Shown: positions 1 through 8,362 of the stretch, one piece after another
How the letters are laid out: each line of letters opens with the position of its first letter
How positions within the stretch are numbered: position 1 is the first letter of the stretch
Origin: JACCYI01 sp963828075
GTDB taxonomy: Bacteria; Actinomycetota; Thermoleophilia; Solirubrobacterales; Solirubrobacteraceae
Length of the DNA stretch: 64,000 nt
Direction: 5' to 3'
Assembly (NCBI GenBank): GCA_963828075.1
Contig: CAWHDH010000021.1
Location: forward strand, 2,046,001-2,110,000
Notes under the pieces: model-generated
Seen by the model: only the letters and a program-made list of their open reading frames with translations
What the model was told of the DNA's origin: nothing
Database searches by the model: none
Translations under genes and position numbers: made by a program

Positions 1-276
1 GCGTGCACGCGGGTCTCGGTCACCGAGCTCAAGGAGAACACCTTCTACGCGCAGATCACGCTGTCGGTGAACGGCCGCGACGTCGAGATCGACTCGCGCC
101 CGTCCGACGCGCTGGCCCTGGCGGTCCGGTCGGGCGCCCCGATCTTCGCCGCCGAGGACGTCATCGCCGAGTCCGCGATCGAGTTCGAGCACGAGGTCGA
201 GGACACCGAGGAGGTCGTCGACAAGTTCAAGGACTTCCTCGACCAGGTCTCGCCGGAGGATTTCCGGGGCGAGTAG
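1..276 (+). CDS. Bifunctional nuclease (BFN/DUF151) family protein, 3' part
   Basis: The reading frame enters from the left edge and ends at a TAG at 274-276, so only the last 91 residues are present and the start lies outside the window. The visible part reads as the C-terminal half of the BFN/DUF151 fold: a beta-strand rich stretch with NGRDVEIDSRPSDALALA, whose SRPSDA(I/L)ALA core is the family hallmark, followed by a short acidic tail ending in DFRGE. Family members are described as DNase/RNase-active or stress-associated proteins in bacteria; the biochemical role in actinobacteria is not settled. It converges with ddl, with 7 bases between the two stops. Confidence 0.85.
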   Translation, partial: ACTRVSVTELKENTFYAQITLSVNGRDVEIDSRPSDALALAVRSGAPIFAAEDVIAESAIEFEHEVEDTEEVVDKFKDFLDQVSPEDFRGE

Positions 277-283
277 CTCAGGC

Positions 284-1237
284 TCAGGCGGGGCTTCGCA
301 TCTGCGCGAGCTGCAGCACGCGCGCCACGAGGTCGTCGAAGCCGACGCCGGCCGCCTCGGCGGCCTGCGGCAGCAGCGAGGTCTCGGTGAGGCCCGGGAT
401 CGCGTTGGCCTCGAGCACGTAGAGCTCCCCCGTCGCCGGCTCGAGCATCAGGTCGACGCGGGCGAACCCGTAGCAGCCGAACAGCTCGTAGACGCGCAGC
501 GCCAGGTCCTGGGCGCGGTAGGTGGTGTCCTCGTCGAGCTCCGCCGGGCAGGCGAAGTCCGTGCGCCCGATCTCATAGCGGGCCTCGAAGTCGTAGAAGT
601 CGCCGTCCCGCGGGACCGCCTCGACGATCGGCAGCGCCTCGGCGCCGTCGGGCCCTTCCAGCACGGAGACGGCGAGGTCGCGGCCGGCCACGTGGCGCTC
701 GAGCAGCACCTTCGTGTCATACGAGAACGCCGCGATCAGCGCGGGGGCGACCGCCTCGGCGTCCTGGGCGAACTTGATGCCGAGCGCCGAGCCGCCGTTC
801 GCCGGCTTGACGACGATGGGGAACTCGAGGCGCTCCTCGATCGCCGGCAGGGCGCGCGCGGCCCCGAGCTCCTTGAACGCGGTCTCGTTGAAGGCGTAGA
901 AGTCGGGCGTCGGGATGCCCGCGTCGCGCATGAGGTGCTTGGCGAGCACCTTGTCGGTGCACCGGATGCAGGCGGACGGGCCCGACGCGGTGTACGGGAT
1001 GCCGACGAGCTCGAGCAGCTCCTGGACGGTCCCGTCCTCGCCGTCGCGGCCGTGCAACGCGACGAACGCGACGTCGGGGCGCTCGGCCTGCAGGCGGTCG
1101 ACGAGGTCGTGGCCGGCGTCGATCGCGATCACCTCGTGACCGAGGCGCTCGAGCGCGTCCTCGACCCGCGCGCCGGACTTCAGCGAGATCGAGCGCTCCA
1201 GCGAGCGCCCGCCCTTGAGGACCGCGACGCGGCTCAT
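284..1237 (-). CDS. ddl: D-alanine--D-alanine ligase
   Basis: ATP-grasp enzyme that joins two D-alanines for the peptidoglycan precursor in the cytoplasm. The 317-residue product has the usual length. Visible family motifs are the N-terminal GGRSLERSISLKSG (residues 9-22), the HGRDGEDGT loop (62-70), the glycine-rich GGSALGIKF ATP loop (148-156), the metal-binding DLML (262-265) and EANAIPG (276-282, E276 and N278 as Mg ligands), and the TSLLP end of the omega region. The ATG start at 1237 overlaps the TGA of the upstream aminotransferase gene by four bases, so the two are translationally coupled. That pairing would fit amino-donor metabolism for the D-Ala pool but does not prove it. Confidence 0.93.
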   Translation of the reverse strand: MSRVAVLKGGRSLERSISLKSGARVEDALERLGHEVIAIDAGHDLVDRLQAERPDVAFVALHGRDGEDGTVQELLELVGIPYTASGPSACIRCTDKVLAKHLMRDAGIPTPDFYAFNETAFKELGAARALPAIEERLEFPIVVKPANGGSALGIKFAQDAEAVAPALIAAFSYDTKVLLERHVAGRDLAVSVLEGPDGAEALPIVEAVPRDGDFYDFEARYEIGRTDFACPAELDEDTTYRAQDLALRVYELFGCYGFARVDLMLEPATGELYVLEANAIPGLTETSLLPQAAEAAGVGFDDLVARVLQLAQMRSPA

Positions 1238-2595
1238 CCGGCCGCCCGCCGCAGCGGCACGACGCGGCCGCCGGGCTCGGCCGGTGCAGGCGCGGCGGGC
1301 CGCGCGGGCGCCGGCTCAGCGCCGGTCAGCGTCGAGAACATGCCCACCTGCTCGCGGACGATCTTGCCGATGCGCCGCACGCCCTCGCGGATGTCGTCCT
1401 CGTCGACGCCGGAGAAGTTCAGGCGCATCTCCGAGCCCCCGCGGCCGTCCAGATAGGCGGCCCGCCCGGGAACGAACGCTACGTTCTCGCGCAAGGCGCG
1501 CGCGAGCAGGTCGGTGGTGTCGATGTAGTCGGGCAGCGTTGCCCAGATGAACAGGCCGCCCTCCGGGCGCGTCCAGGTCGCCTCGTGGGGGAGGTGCTCG
1601 GCCAGGGCCTCGAGCATCGTGTCGCGCCGGCGCCGGTAGACCTCGGTGAGGGTGCGGACGTACGCCCGCCAGTCCTGCGCGGCGAAGTAGGCGGCGACGA
1701 AGTGCTGGCCGAACGTCGAGCAGCAGAGATCCGCGCCCTGCTTGCCGACGTTGAGGCGCTCCAGCACGGGGGCCGGGGCCGTGGCCCAGCCGAGCCGCAG
1801 GCCCGGGGCGAGGATCTTCGAGAACGTGCCGAGGTAGATCACGTAGTCGCCGCCGTCGAGCGAGCGCAATGTCGGCAGCGGGTCGCCCTCGTAGCGCAGC
1901 AGCCCGTACGGGTTGTCCTCGAGCACGAGGATCTCGCGCTCGCGCGCCACCTCGACGAGGCGCCGCCGGCGCTCGAGCGACATCGTGACGCCGCCCGGGT
2001 TCTGGAACGAGGGGATCGTGTAGATGAACTTCGGCCGCCGGCCCTCGGCGTCGAGCCGCTCCAGGGACTCCTCCATGCGGTCGATGCGCATCCCGTCGTC
2101 GTCCATGTCGATCTGCACGACGTCGGCCTCGAAGGCGCCGAAGGAGGGGACCGCGCCCGGATAGGTCGGGCCCTCGGCGATGACGACGTCGCCCGGGTCG
2201 ATCAGCGTCCGGCAGACGAGGTCGATGACCTGCTGGCCGCCGGCGGTGACGAGGATGTCGTCCTCGTGGGCGTGCATGTCCTCCGCGGCCATGACCTCGA
2301 CGATGCAGGACTTGACCTCGTCGAGCCCCTCGGTCGGGCCGTACTGCAGCGCGCGGGCGCTCGCCTGCTCGGCCACGGTGCGCATCAGCGACGCCAGCAG
2401 CTCCGGCGGGAAGGTGCTCGTGTCGGGCAGCCCGCCGGCCAGCGAGATCACCTCGGGCCGCGCGGTGATCGCCATCAGGTCGCGCATCGCGGAGGACTTC
2501 GTGCCCTGCGTGCGGCGCGCGAACAGCCCGGCGTACCGCTCGAGGTCGCGCGTGGTGGAGCGGGCCCGGTCACCCATGCGGACGCTCTTCGCCAC
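1234..2595 (-). CDS. Fold-type I PLP-dependent aminotransferase (LysN/2-aminoadipate transaminase-like)
   Basis: 453-residue class I/II aminotransferase of the MocR-related group without the GntR DNA-binding domain. Residues 50-65 (ISLAGGLPDTSTFP) and the YGPTEG motif (85-90) mark the substrate arm. EDNPY (226-230) gives the PLP-ring aspartate and tyrosine, and TFSKILAPGLRLGW (257-270) carries the Schiff-base lysine K260 and phosphate-binding R267. The family includes 2-aminoadipate, aromatic and branched-chain transaminases; the substrate cannot be fixed from sequence. The open frame begins at a GTG (2595); an internal ATG at 2578 is an alternative start. A proline/alanine-rich tail of about 30 residues follows the catalytic fold. 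The gene is coupled to ddl. Confidence 0.85.
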   Translation of the reverse strand: MAKSVRMGDRARSTTRDLERYAGLFARRTQGTKSSAMRDLMAITARPEVISLAGGLPDTSTFPPELLASLMRTVAEQASARALQYGPTEGLDEVKSCIVEVMAAEDMHAHEDDILVTAGGQQVIDLVCRTLIDPGDVVIAEGPTYPGAVPSFGAFEADVVQIDMDDDGMRIDRMEESLERLDAEGRRPKFIYTIPSFQNPGGVTMSLERRRRLVEVAREREILVLEDNPYGLLRYEGDPLPTLRSLDGGDYVIYLGTFSKILAPGLRLGWATAPAPVLERLNVGKQGADLCCSTFGQHFVAAYFAAQDWRAYVRTLTEVYRRRRDTMLEALAEHLPHEATWTRPEGGLFIWATLPDYIDTTDLLARALRENVAFVPGRAAYLDGRGGSEMRLNFSGVDEDDIREGVRRIGKIVREQVGMFSTLTGAEPAPARPAAPAPAEPGGRVVPLRRAAG

Positions 2596-2667
2596 GCGGG
2601 GCCGAGTCCCTTGGCGTCTCGTCTACAGTCATGCCGCCTTCGGGTAGGGCAGCAACGCTACCGCTTC

Positions 2668-3252
2668 ATGGATCTCGTCTTCGACCTCCTCCAGGGCGCC
2701 GGCCTGGCCGCAGCCATCGGCATCCGCCCCTTCCTCCCGGTCCTGCTGGCCGGTGCGCTCGCGTCCGCGAACGTCGCGCTCGACTTCGGCGGCACCGACT
2801 TCGCCTTCCTCGAGGAGTGGCCGTTCCTGCTCGCGGTGGTGGTGGCCGTCACGGCGCTGGACTTCGCGGCCCGCCGTGGCGGTGCCGGCCTCCAAGTGCG
2901 GCTCCCGATCGCGCTGGGCGTGGTGGCGATCGCGCTCGGCGCGCTGGAGGCGGGCGGCTCGATGGCCGACCGCGACAACCCCGTGGTCGCGGGCATCCTC
3001 CTGGGCGCAGCCTGCGCGGCGCTCGGCTTCCTCGCCGCGCGGTCGCTGTTCGGCCGCGTGCAGAAGCGCCTGGACCCCGAGGCGCAGGGCGCGCTGCCGG
3101 TCTACGCCGAAGGTGCGGCGCTCGCCGCGGCGGGCCTGAGCCTGCTCTTCCCGCCGCTCGCGCTGCTCGTCCTTGCCGGCCTTGGTTTCCTGCTCGCCGG
3201 CGGCCGCCGGCGCCAGGGCGAGAAGTACGCGGGGCTGCGGATCCTGCGGTGA
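2668..3252 (+). CDS. DUF4126 family membrane protein
   Basis: 194-residue protein starting at the ATG at 2668 (MDLVFDLLQG). It contains several hydrophobic segments: around residues 8-30, 48-66, 75-90, 105-125 and 150-185, the last one leucine/alanine-rich (LSLLFPPLALLVLAGLGFLL). The N-terminal GLAAAIGIRPFLPVLL is typical of DUF4126, an actinobacterial integral membrane family of unknown function. A hexamer TACAGT at 2623-2628 could be its -10 box, leaving a leader of about 33 nt. The GTG of the next gene overlaps its stop codon, so the two are probably co-translated. No enzymatic motif is visible. Confidence 0.75.
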   Translation: MDLVFDLLQGAGLAAAIGIRPFLPVLLAGALASANVALDFGGTDFAFLEEWPFLLAVVVAVTALDFAARRGGAGLQVRLPIALGVVAIALGALEAGGSMADRDNPVVAGILLGAACAALGFLAARSLFGRVQKRLDPEAQGALPVYAEGAALAAAGLSLLFPPLALLVLAGLGFLLAGGRRRQGEKYAGLRILR

Positions 3253-4721
3253 AACGCAAGAAGCTCGTCCTCGCGGTCATCGACGCGATGAAGCCCGCGA
3301 TGCTCGAGCGGGCGATCTCGACCGGCAAGGCGCCGGGGATGAAGCTGCTCGCCGAGCGCGGGCACCTGGTCGACGACTGCATCGCCGCCTTCCCGTCGGT
3401 GACGCCGGTCTGTGCGGCGTCGATCGCCACGGGCGTCGGTCCGGACCGCCACCACATCCCGTCGATGAACTGGTACCACCGCGGCGAGGAGCGCTACGTC
3501 GAGTACGGGACCAGCTTCAAGGCCTCGCAGGCGTTCGGCTTCAAGCGGTCGCTCACCGACACGATCTACAACATGAACCTCGAGCATCTCTCGCGCGATG
3601 TCGAGACGGTGTTCGAGACGCTCGACGACGCCGACGTCCGCACCGCCGGCACGACCTACCTGATGTACCGCGGCCGCCATTCCCACGACGTCGCCAACGA
3701 GACGGCGCTCACCCGGCTGGCGTCGACCGTCTTCAGGCGCTCGGTCGACGGGCCGCGCGAGTTCTTCTACGCCGACATCTTCGCGTCGCGCAAGACGCCG
3801 TGCCGCGCGCAGCTCGGGCTGCCGGGGGTGCGCGACCAGCACTCGGGCTGCGTCGGCGCCTACCTGGTCGAGAACGACCTGTTCGACTTCCTCCTGCTGT
3901 CGCTGCCCGACAACGACACGCACTCGCACAAGATGGGGCCGTTCGCGCAGGTCACGTCGCTGGCCGCCGCCGACCGCCAGATCGAGCGGCTGATGCACGC
4001 CGCGGGCGGGCCGGACGAGTTCCTCGAAGACCACGCGGTGATCGTCGTCTCGGACCACTCCCAGTCGCAGGTCGACGCCGAGGTCGACCTGTTCCGCGCG
4101 TTCGACGGGTGGCACGTGCTGCCGGCGAGCGGCCGCGACGAGGAGGCCGAGATCGCGTTGTGCCCGGCCTCGCGCTCGGCCCAGGTCTACGTGCTCGATC
4201 GCGACAAGCGGCGCGCGCTGATGCCGCGGATCGTGCGCACGGCGCTGTCGCTCGAGGGGGTCGACCTGGCGATCTCGCTGACCGACCATCCAGATGGCGA
4301 GGCCAGCGTGCGCTCCGAGCGCGGCGAGCTGCGCTTCACGCGCGGCGGGACGGTGACCGATCTGCGGGGCGAGCGCTGGAGCGTGGAGGGCGAGCGCGCC
4401 GTCCTCGGCCTCGAGGTGCGCGACGGAACGCTGACCGCAGCGGCCTATCCCGACGCGCTCGGCCGGATCTGGTCGGCGCTGCGCTGCCCGGGCGCGGGGG
4501 AGGTGCTGCTCTCCGCGCGGCCCGGCTACGAGTTCCTCGACTGGGGGCGCGACCACCACATCGGCGGCGGGTCGCACGGCTCGCTGCACGCCAACGACTC
4601 CTACGGGTCCCTGCTCTGGTGCGGCACCGGGCCTGATGACCCCGGCGCCAAGACCCAATGGACGCTGCGCGACGTCGTGCCGATGATCCGCGAGCACTTC
4701 GGCCTGCCTGCCGCGGTGTGA
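3249..4721 (+). CDS. Alkaline phosphatase-superfamily phosphodiesterase (type I nucleotide pyrophosphatase/phosphodiesterase-like)
   Basis: 490 residues, GTG start overlapping the previous stop. The N-terminus shows the superfamily metal-binding pattern VLAVIDAMKP (Asp ligand). The nucleophile region is FPSVTPVCAASIATG, in which the threonine after SV is the likely nucleophile. Further ligands lie in DNDTHSHKMGP, VIVVSDHSQS (Asp-His pair) and the late DHHIGGGSHGSL histidine cluster. This arrangement matches bacterial type I phosphodiesterase/nucleotide pyrophosphatase proteins rather than classical PhoA. No signal peptide is seen, so it should act in the cytoplasm. The substrate is unknown; nucleotide, sugar-nucleotide or phosphonate esters are possible. 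It sits in a tightly overlapped run with two polytopic membrane proteins. Confidence 0.8.
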   Translation: MKRKKLVLAVIDAMKPAMLERAISTGKAPGMKLLAERGHLVDDCIAAFPSVTPVCAASIATGVGPDRHHIPSMNWYHRGEERYVEYGTSFKASQAFGFKRSLTDTIYNMNLEHLSRDVETVFETLDDADVRTAGTTYLMYRGRHSHDVANETALTRLASTVFRRSVDGPREFFYADIFASRKTPCRAQLGLPGVRDQHSGCVGAYLVENDLFDFLLLSLPDNDTHSHKMGPFAQVTSLAAADRQIERLMHAAGGPDEFLEDHAVIVVSDHSQSQVDAEVDLFRAFDGWHVLPASGRDEEAEIALCPASRSAQVYVLDRDKRRALMPRIVRTALSLEGVDLAISLTDHPDGEASVRSERGELRFTRGGTVTDLRGERWSVEGERAVLGLEVRDGTLTAAAYPDALGRIWSALRCPGAGEVLLSARPGYEFLDWGRDHHIGGGSHGSLHANDSYGSLLWCGTGPDDPGAKTQWTLRDVVPMIREHFGLPAAV

Positions 4722-6409
4722 CCCGGGCGGCCGCGGCGGCCCTGGCCGTGCTCGCGCTGGTGGTCGCTCCGCCGGCCGCGGCGCAGCCCTCGCCGGGTTC
4801 CGCCGCCGCGCCGGAGCTGCGCGGGTCCCAGGCGATCACCGCCCCGCCGTCGCTGGATCGCCCGCCACCCGGATACACGCGGACCGCGAGCGAGGTGTCC
4901 CGGATCGCCGGGCGCGAGCCGAAGGTCCGGGCGGCCCGCGCAGGACGCCGGAACACCTACGCCCGCCCGTACCTCAAGGGCCCGCCGCGCCGGCGCCAGT
5001 GGCAGGTCTCGTTCTACGTGCCACGCACCCGGGGCACCGAGGAGATCGCGCAGGTCATCGTCAGCGACCGGGCCGGCCGGGTGACGGAGGTGTGGACCGG
5101 GTTCCGGGTGGCGTGGACGATGGCGCGCGGCTACCCCGGGGCGTTCGGGCGCAAGGTCAACCACCCGGGGATCTGGATCGCGCTCTCGGTCCTGTTCGTC
5201 CTGCCGTTCGCCCGCCCGCCGCTGCGCCTCCTGCACCTCGACCTGGCGGTGCTGCTCGCATTCTCGATCTCCTACGCGCTGTTCGGCGCCGGGAACATCG
5301 AGGCCTCGGTCCCCACCGCGTTCCCGCTGCTCGCCTACCTGCTCGGGCGCATGCTGGCGGCCGCGTTCGCCCGCTCGCGGGGGCGCGCGCCCGCCGATCG
5401 CCCGCCGCTGCGGCTCACAGTCTCCTACGGCTTCCTGCTCATCGCGATCGTGTTCCTGGCCGGCTTCCGGATCGGGCTCAACGTGACCACCTCGAACGTC
5501 ATCGACGTGGGCTACTCAGGGGTCATCGGCGCCGACCGGCTCCTCGACGGGCAGCCGCTCTACGGCACGTTCCCGCCCGGCAACCGGCGGGGCGACACCT
5601 ACGGCCCGGTCACCTATTACGCCTACGTCCCGTTCGTGGCGGCGATGCCGTGGAGCGGCCACTGGGACGACCTGCCGGCCGCGCACGGGGCGGCGATCGT
5701 CTTCGACCTGGCGTGCTTGGCGCTGATGTTCCTCGTCGGCCGCCGCGTGCGGGGGCCCGGCCTCGGGCTGCTGCTCGCGTACGCCTGGGCGAGCTACCCG
5801 TTCACCTTGCTGGTCGCGAACTCGAACGCCAACGACGCGCTCGTCGCGGCGCTGGTGCTGCTCGTGCTGCTGGTCATCGCCCGTCCGGCCCGCCGCGGAG
5901 CCGCCCTCGCCGCCGCCGGGCTGACGAAGTTCGCGCCGCTCGCGCTCGGGCCGCTGGCGGCGACCTACCGGGGCGGTTCGCGCGCCGGTGAGTGGGGGAC
6001 CGCGGCGCTGCGGCGGCCTGCGGCGGTGACGGCCGGCGCGGCGGTCGTGGCCGGGGCGGTCCTCATGGCGCCGGTGCTCCTGCAGACCTCGCCGGCGACG
6101 TTCGTCGAGCGGACGCTCGGCTTCCAGAATGGTCGCGACGCGCCGTTCTCGATCTGGGGCCTCTACGACCTGACGACGCTCGGGGGCGTGGTCACGGTGC
6201 TCGGCGCGGTGCTGGCGGTGGCGCTCGCGTTCGTCCCGCGCCGGCGTGACGTAGTGGTGGTCGCGGCGCTGGCTGCCGCCGTGCTGATCGGGCTGCAGCT
6301 CGGACTCACGTACTGGTTCTACTTGTACCTGGTGTGGTTCTTCCCGCTGGTGATGCTGGCCCTGCTGGCGCCGCACGTGGAGCCGGAGCCGTTCCCGCGG
6401 GTGCTGTGA
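4718..6409 (+). CDS. Polytopic membrane protein, GT-C-type glycosyltransferase-like
   Basis: 563 residues with a GTG start overlapping the preceding TGA. The N-terminus is a signal-like hydrophobic stretch (AALAVLALVVAPPAAAQ) followed by about 120 mostly soluble residues, then roughly ten membrane segments. The segment after residue 270 carries the DVGYSGVIGADRLLDGQPLYG stretch, which resembles the first extracytoplasmic loop of GT87/GT-C mannosyltransferase-like proteins (acidic residue, then a G-x-PLYG turn). A lipid-linked sugar donor acting at the outer face of the membrane is plausible but inferred. It is translationally coupled to a second protein of similar architecture, and the two may act in sequence in glycolipid or cell-wall glycan assembly. 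Confidence 0.6.
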   Translation: MTRAAAAALAVLALVVAPPAAAQPSPGSAAAPELRGSQAITAPPSLDRPPPGYTRTASEVSRIAGREPKVRAARAGRRNTYARPYLKGPPRRRQWQVSFYVPRTRGTEEIAQVIVSDRAGRVTEVWTGFRVAWTMARGYPGAFGRKVNHPGIWIALSVLFVLPFARPPLRLLHLDLAVLLAFSISYALFGAGNIEASVPTAFPLLAYLLGRMLAAAFARSRGRAPADRPPLRLTVSYGFLLIAIVFLAGFRIGLNVTTSNVIDVGYSGVIGADRLLDGQPLYGTFPPGNRRGDTYGPVTYYAYVPFVAAMPWSGHWDDLPAAHGAAIVFDLACLALMFLVGRRVRGPGLGLLLAYAWASYPFTLLVANSNANDALVAALVLLVLLVIARPARRGAALAAAGLTKFAPLALGPLAATYRGGSRAGEWGTAALRRPAAVTAGAAVVAGAVLMAPVLLQTSPATFVERTLGFQNGRDAPFSIWGLYDLTTLGGVVTVLGAVLAVALAFVPRRRDVVVVAALAAAVLIGLQLGLTYWFYLYLVWFFPLVMLALLAPHVEPEPFPRVL

Positions 6410-7599
6410 AGGCGCCGGCGCTCGCGCTCGTCGCGGTCTGGCTGCTGGCGACCCCGCTCGGCCCGACGTCGGTCGCGGATCCGTCGGACCTGCCGCTCTA
6501 CCGGGCCTATGCCGCGGCGCTGGGCGACGGCTTCGTCCCCTACCGCGACTTCCTGCTCGAGTACCCGCCGCTCGCGCTGGTGCCGCTCGGCCTGGCGGGC
6601 CTGCCGGGGACGGGCGAGGCCGAGTACGCGTGGAGCTTCGGCGCGCTGATGCTCGTCGCCGCGCTCGCTGTGCAGCGGCTCGCGGGGACGCTGGCCGGGC
6701 GCCATGGCCGCGCCGTCGCCTGGGGGCTCGTCTTGCTGCCGGTCGCCGCGGGGGCGATCGTGCGCACGCGGTTCGACCTCGTCCCGACGGCGCTCGTGCT
6801 CGGGGGCCTCGCCGCGCTGCTGGCGCGGCGCCCGGCGCTCGGACTCGCGCTCCTCGGCGCCGGCACGGCGACCAAGCTCTTCCCGGCCGCCGTCGCGCTC
6901 GTCGCGCTGGCGTGGCTGCTCGCCGCCGGGCGCCGCGCGGAGGCGCTGCGCGGCGCCGCCGCGTTCGCCGCCGTCCTCGCGATCACCTGCCTGCCGTTCC
7001 TCGCCGCCGCGCCGTCCGGATTCGCCGCGCAGGCCACCTTCCATCTCGACCGCCCCGTCCAGATCGAGTCGACCCCCGCGACGCTCCTGTGGGCGGTCGG
7101 CGAATCGCACGTCACCGGCGATCCGGTGCGGCCGGACCGCTTCCGGTCCAACGGGCTGGCGGGCGGCCCGGCGGACGCCCTCGCCCTCGCCTTCACGCTC
7201 CTCCAGCTGGCGGCGCTCGCCGCGGTCGTCGGGCTCACCGCGCGCGGGCGCGCCGATCGCGCCGGCCTGGTGCTGGGGTCGCTCGCAGCGCTGCTGGCGT
7301 TCGTCGCGCTCGGCAAGGTCCTCTCCCCGCAGTTTCTGCTCTGGCTGGCGCCGCTCGCGGCGGTCGCCGTGGCGCTGGGCGAGCGCGCGGCGGGGGGCCT
7401 GGTGCTCGCCGCCGTGCCGCTCACCCAGCTCGAGTTCCCGACGCGCTACTTCGACCTGGTGGCGGGCGAGCCGCTGCCCATCGCGCTGGTCGCGGTGCGC
7501 AACGGACTGCTGCTCGCGGCGCTCAGCGTCCTGTTGGCGCGGCTCGCAGCACGGGCGCGATCGAGCTCGCCGAGCGCGGTTGCGCCCCGCAACGGATGA
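6406..7599 (+). CDS. GT87/DUF2029-like membrane mannosyltransferase
   Basis: 397 residues, GTG start inside the previous stop. The protein is almost entirely hydrophobic, with about nine membrane spans. It has the GT87 signature early on: DLPLYRAYAAALGDGFVPYR followed by DFLLEYPP, the acidic-aromatic loop typical of polyprenyl-phosphomannose-dependent alpha-mannosyltransferases in actinobacteria. A further conserved-looking VLSPQFLLWLAPL helix lies near residue 305, as in the family. The likely role is transfer of a sugar from a polyprenyl phosphate to an extracytoplasmic glycan; donor and acceptor are not determinable. Its last 77 bases overlap the 3' end of the convergent ymdB-like gene, so one of the two C-termini is unusually long. 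Confidence 0.65.
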   Translation: MKAPALALVAVWLLATPLGPTSVADPSDLPLYRAYAAALGDGFVPYRDFLLEYPPLALVPLGLAGLPGTGEAEYAWSFGALMLVAALAVQRLAGTLAGRHGRAVAWGLVLLPVAAGAIVRTRFDLVPTALVLGGLAALLARRPALGLALLGAGTATKLFPAAVALVALAWLLAAGRRAEALRGAAAFAAVLAITCLPFLAAAPSGFAAQATFHLDRPVQIESTPATLLWAVGESHVTGDPVRPDRFRSNGLAGGPADALALAFTLLQLAALAAVVGLTARGRADRAGLVLGSLAALLAFVALGKVLSPQFLLWLAPLAAVAVALGERAAGGLVLAAVPLTQLEFPTRYFDLVAGEPLPIALVAVRNGLLLAALSVLLARLAARARSSSPSAVAPRNG

Positions 7600-8323
7600 G
7601 CGCGCCCATCAGCCACGGGTCGTCCTCGGCCGCCTCGAAGCGGATCGGCATGTGGGTCTTCATCGCCTCGATCGACTGCTCCTTGACGACGCCGATCACG
7701 CCGCCGCGGGCGCCGGTCATGCCGACGTCGGTGATGTAGGCGGTCCCGCCCGGGAGGACGCGGGCGTCGTTGGTCGGCACGTGCGTGTGCGTGCCGACGA
7801 TCGCGGTGACGCGGCCGTCCAGATACCAGCCCATGGCGATCTTCTCGCTGGTCGCCTCGGCGTGCATGTCGACGAGCACGTGGTCGGCGTCGCGGACGTC
7901 GCCCAGCGCCGCGTCGATCTCGACGAACGCGGGGCGTCCCGCGCGCAGGAAGAGGTTGCCGCTGATGTTCACCACGCCGAGCCGGACGCCGTCGCGCTCG
8001 ACCACGCACGCGCCGCGGCCGGGCTGGGAGCGCAGGAAGTTCGCCGGCCGGAGGATCCGCGGCTCGGCGTCAAGGTAGGCGTAGATCTCCTTGTGGCGGT
8101 ACGTGTGGTTGCCGAGCGTGATGACGTCGGCGCCGGCCGCGAACAGGTCGTCGGCCGTCTTCGGCGTGATCCCGATGCCGCCGGCGATGTTCTCGCCGTT
8201 GACGACGACGAAGTCCGCCCCGAGCTCCTCGCGCAGGCCGGGGACGAGCGCCTTGAACGCGCGGCGCCCGGCGGAGGCGACCACGTCGCCGATGAAGAGG
8301 ATGGACGTCATGCGGGGCCGCAC
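7523..8323 (-). CDS. YmdB-family metallophosphoesterase (2',3'-cyclic nucleotide phosphodiesterase-like)
   Basis: 266 residues, of the usual YmdB/TIGR00282 length. Metal-site motifs are clear: ILFIGDVV (Asp), VNGENIAGG (Asn/Glu), TLGNHTYRHKE (Asn-His), LVDMHAEATSEK and GTHTHVPTND (His cluster), followed by YITDVGMTGARGGVIG. In Bacillus the homolog hydrolyses cyclic mononucleotides and affects biofilm and motility decisions; here the role is inferred. Two starts are possible: a GTG at 8323, or the ATG at 8311 that gives the family-like MTSILFIGD. The C-terminal ~25 residues (PRSASSIAPVLRAAPTGR) run antisense into the last 77 bases of the plus-strand membrane gene, an unusual convergent overlap. 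Confidence 0.85.
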   Translation of the reverse strand: MRPRMTSILFIGDVVASAGRRAFKALVPGLREELGADFVVVNGENIAGGIGITPKTADDLFAAGADVITLGNHTYRHKEIYAYLDAEPRILRPANFLRSQPGRGACVVERDGVRLGVVNISGNLFLRAGRPAFVEIDAALGDVRDADHVLVDMHAEATSEKIAMGWYLDGRVTAIVGTHTHVPTNDARVLPGGTAYITDVGMTGARGGVIGVVKEQSIEAMKTHMPIRFEAAEDDPWLMGALIRCGAQPRSASSIAPVLRAAPTGR

Positions 8324-8362
8324 GCTACTGCCGCTCCGACGTCCCGCGCATACTTATCCGGA

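Noticed and set aside
3102..4697. 531-codon open frame on the minus strand opposite the phosphodiesterase gene
   Set aside because: It is the antisense shadow of a gene with clear catalytic motifs; the translation is arginine/valine-rich with no domain and GC-rich DNA keeps such frames open.
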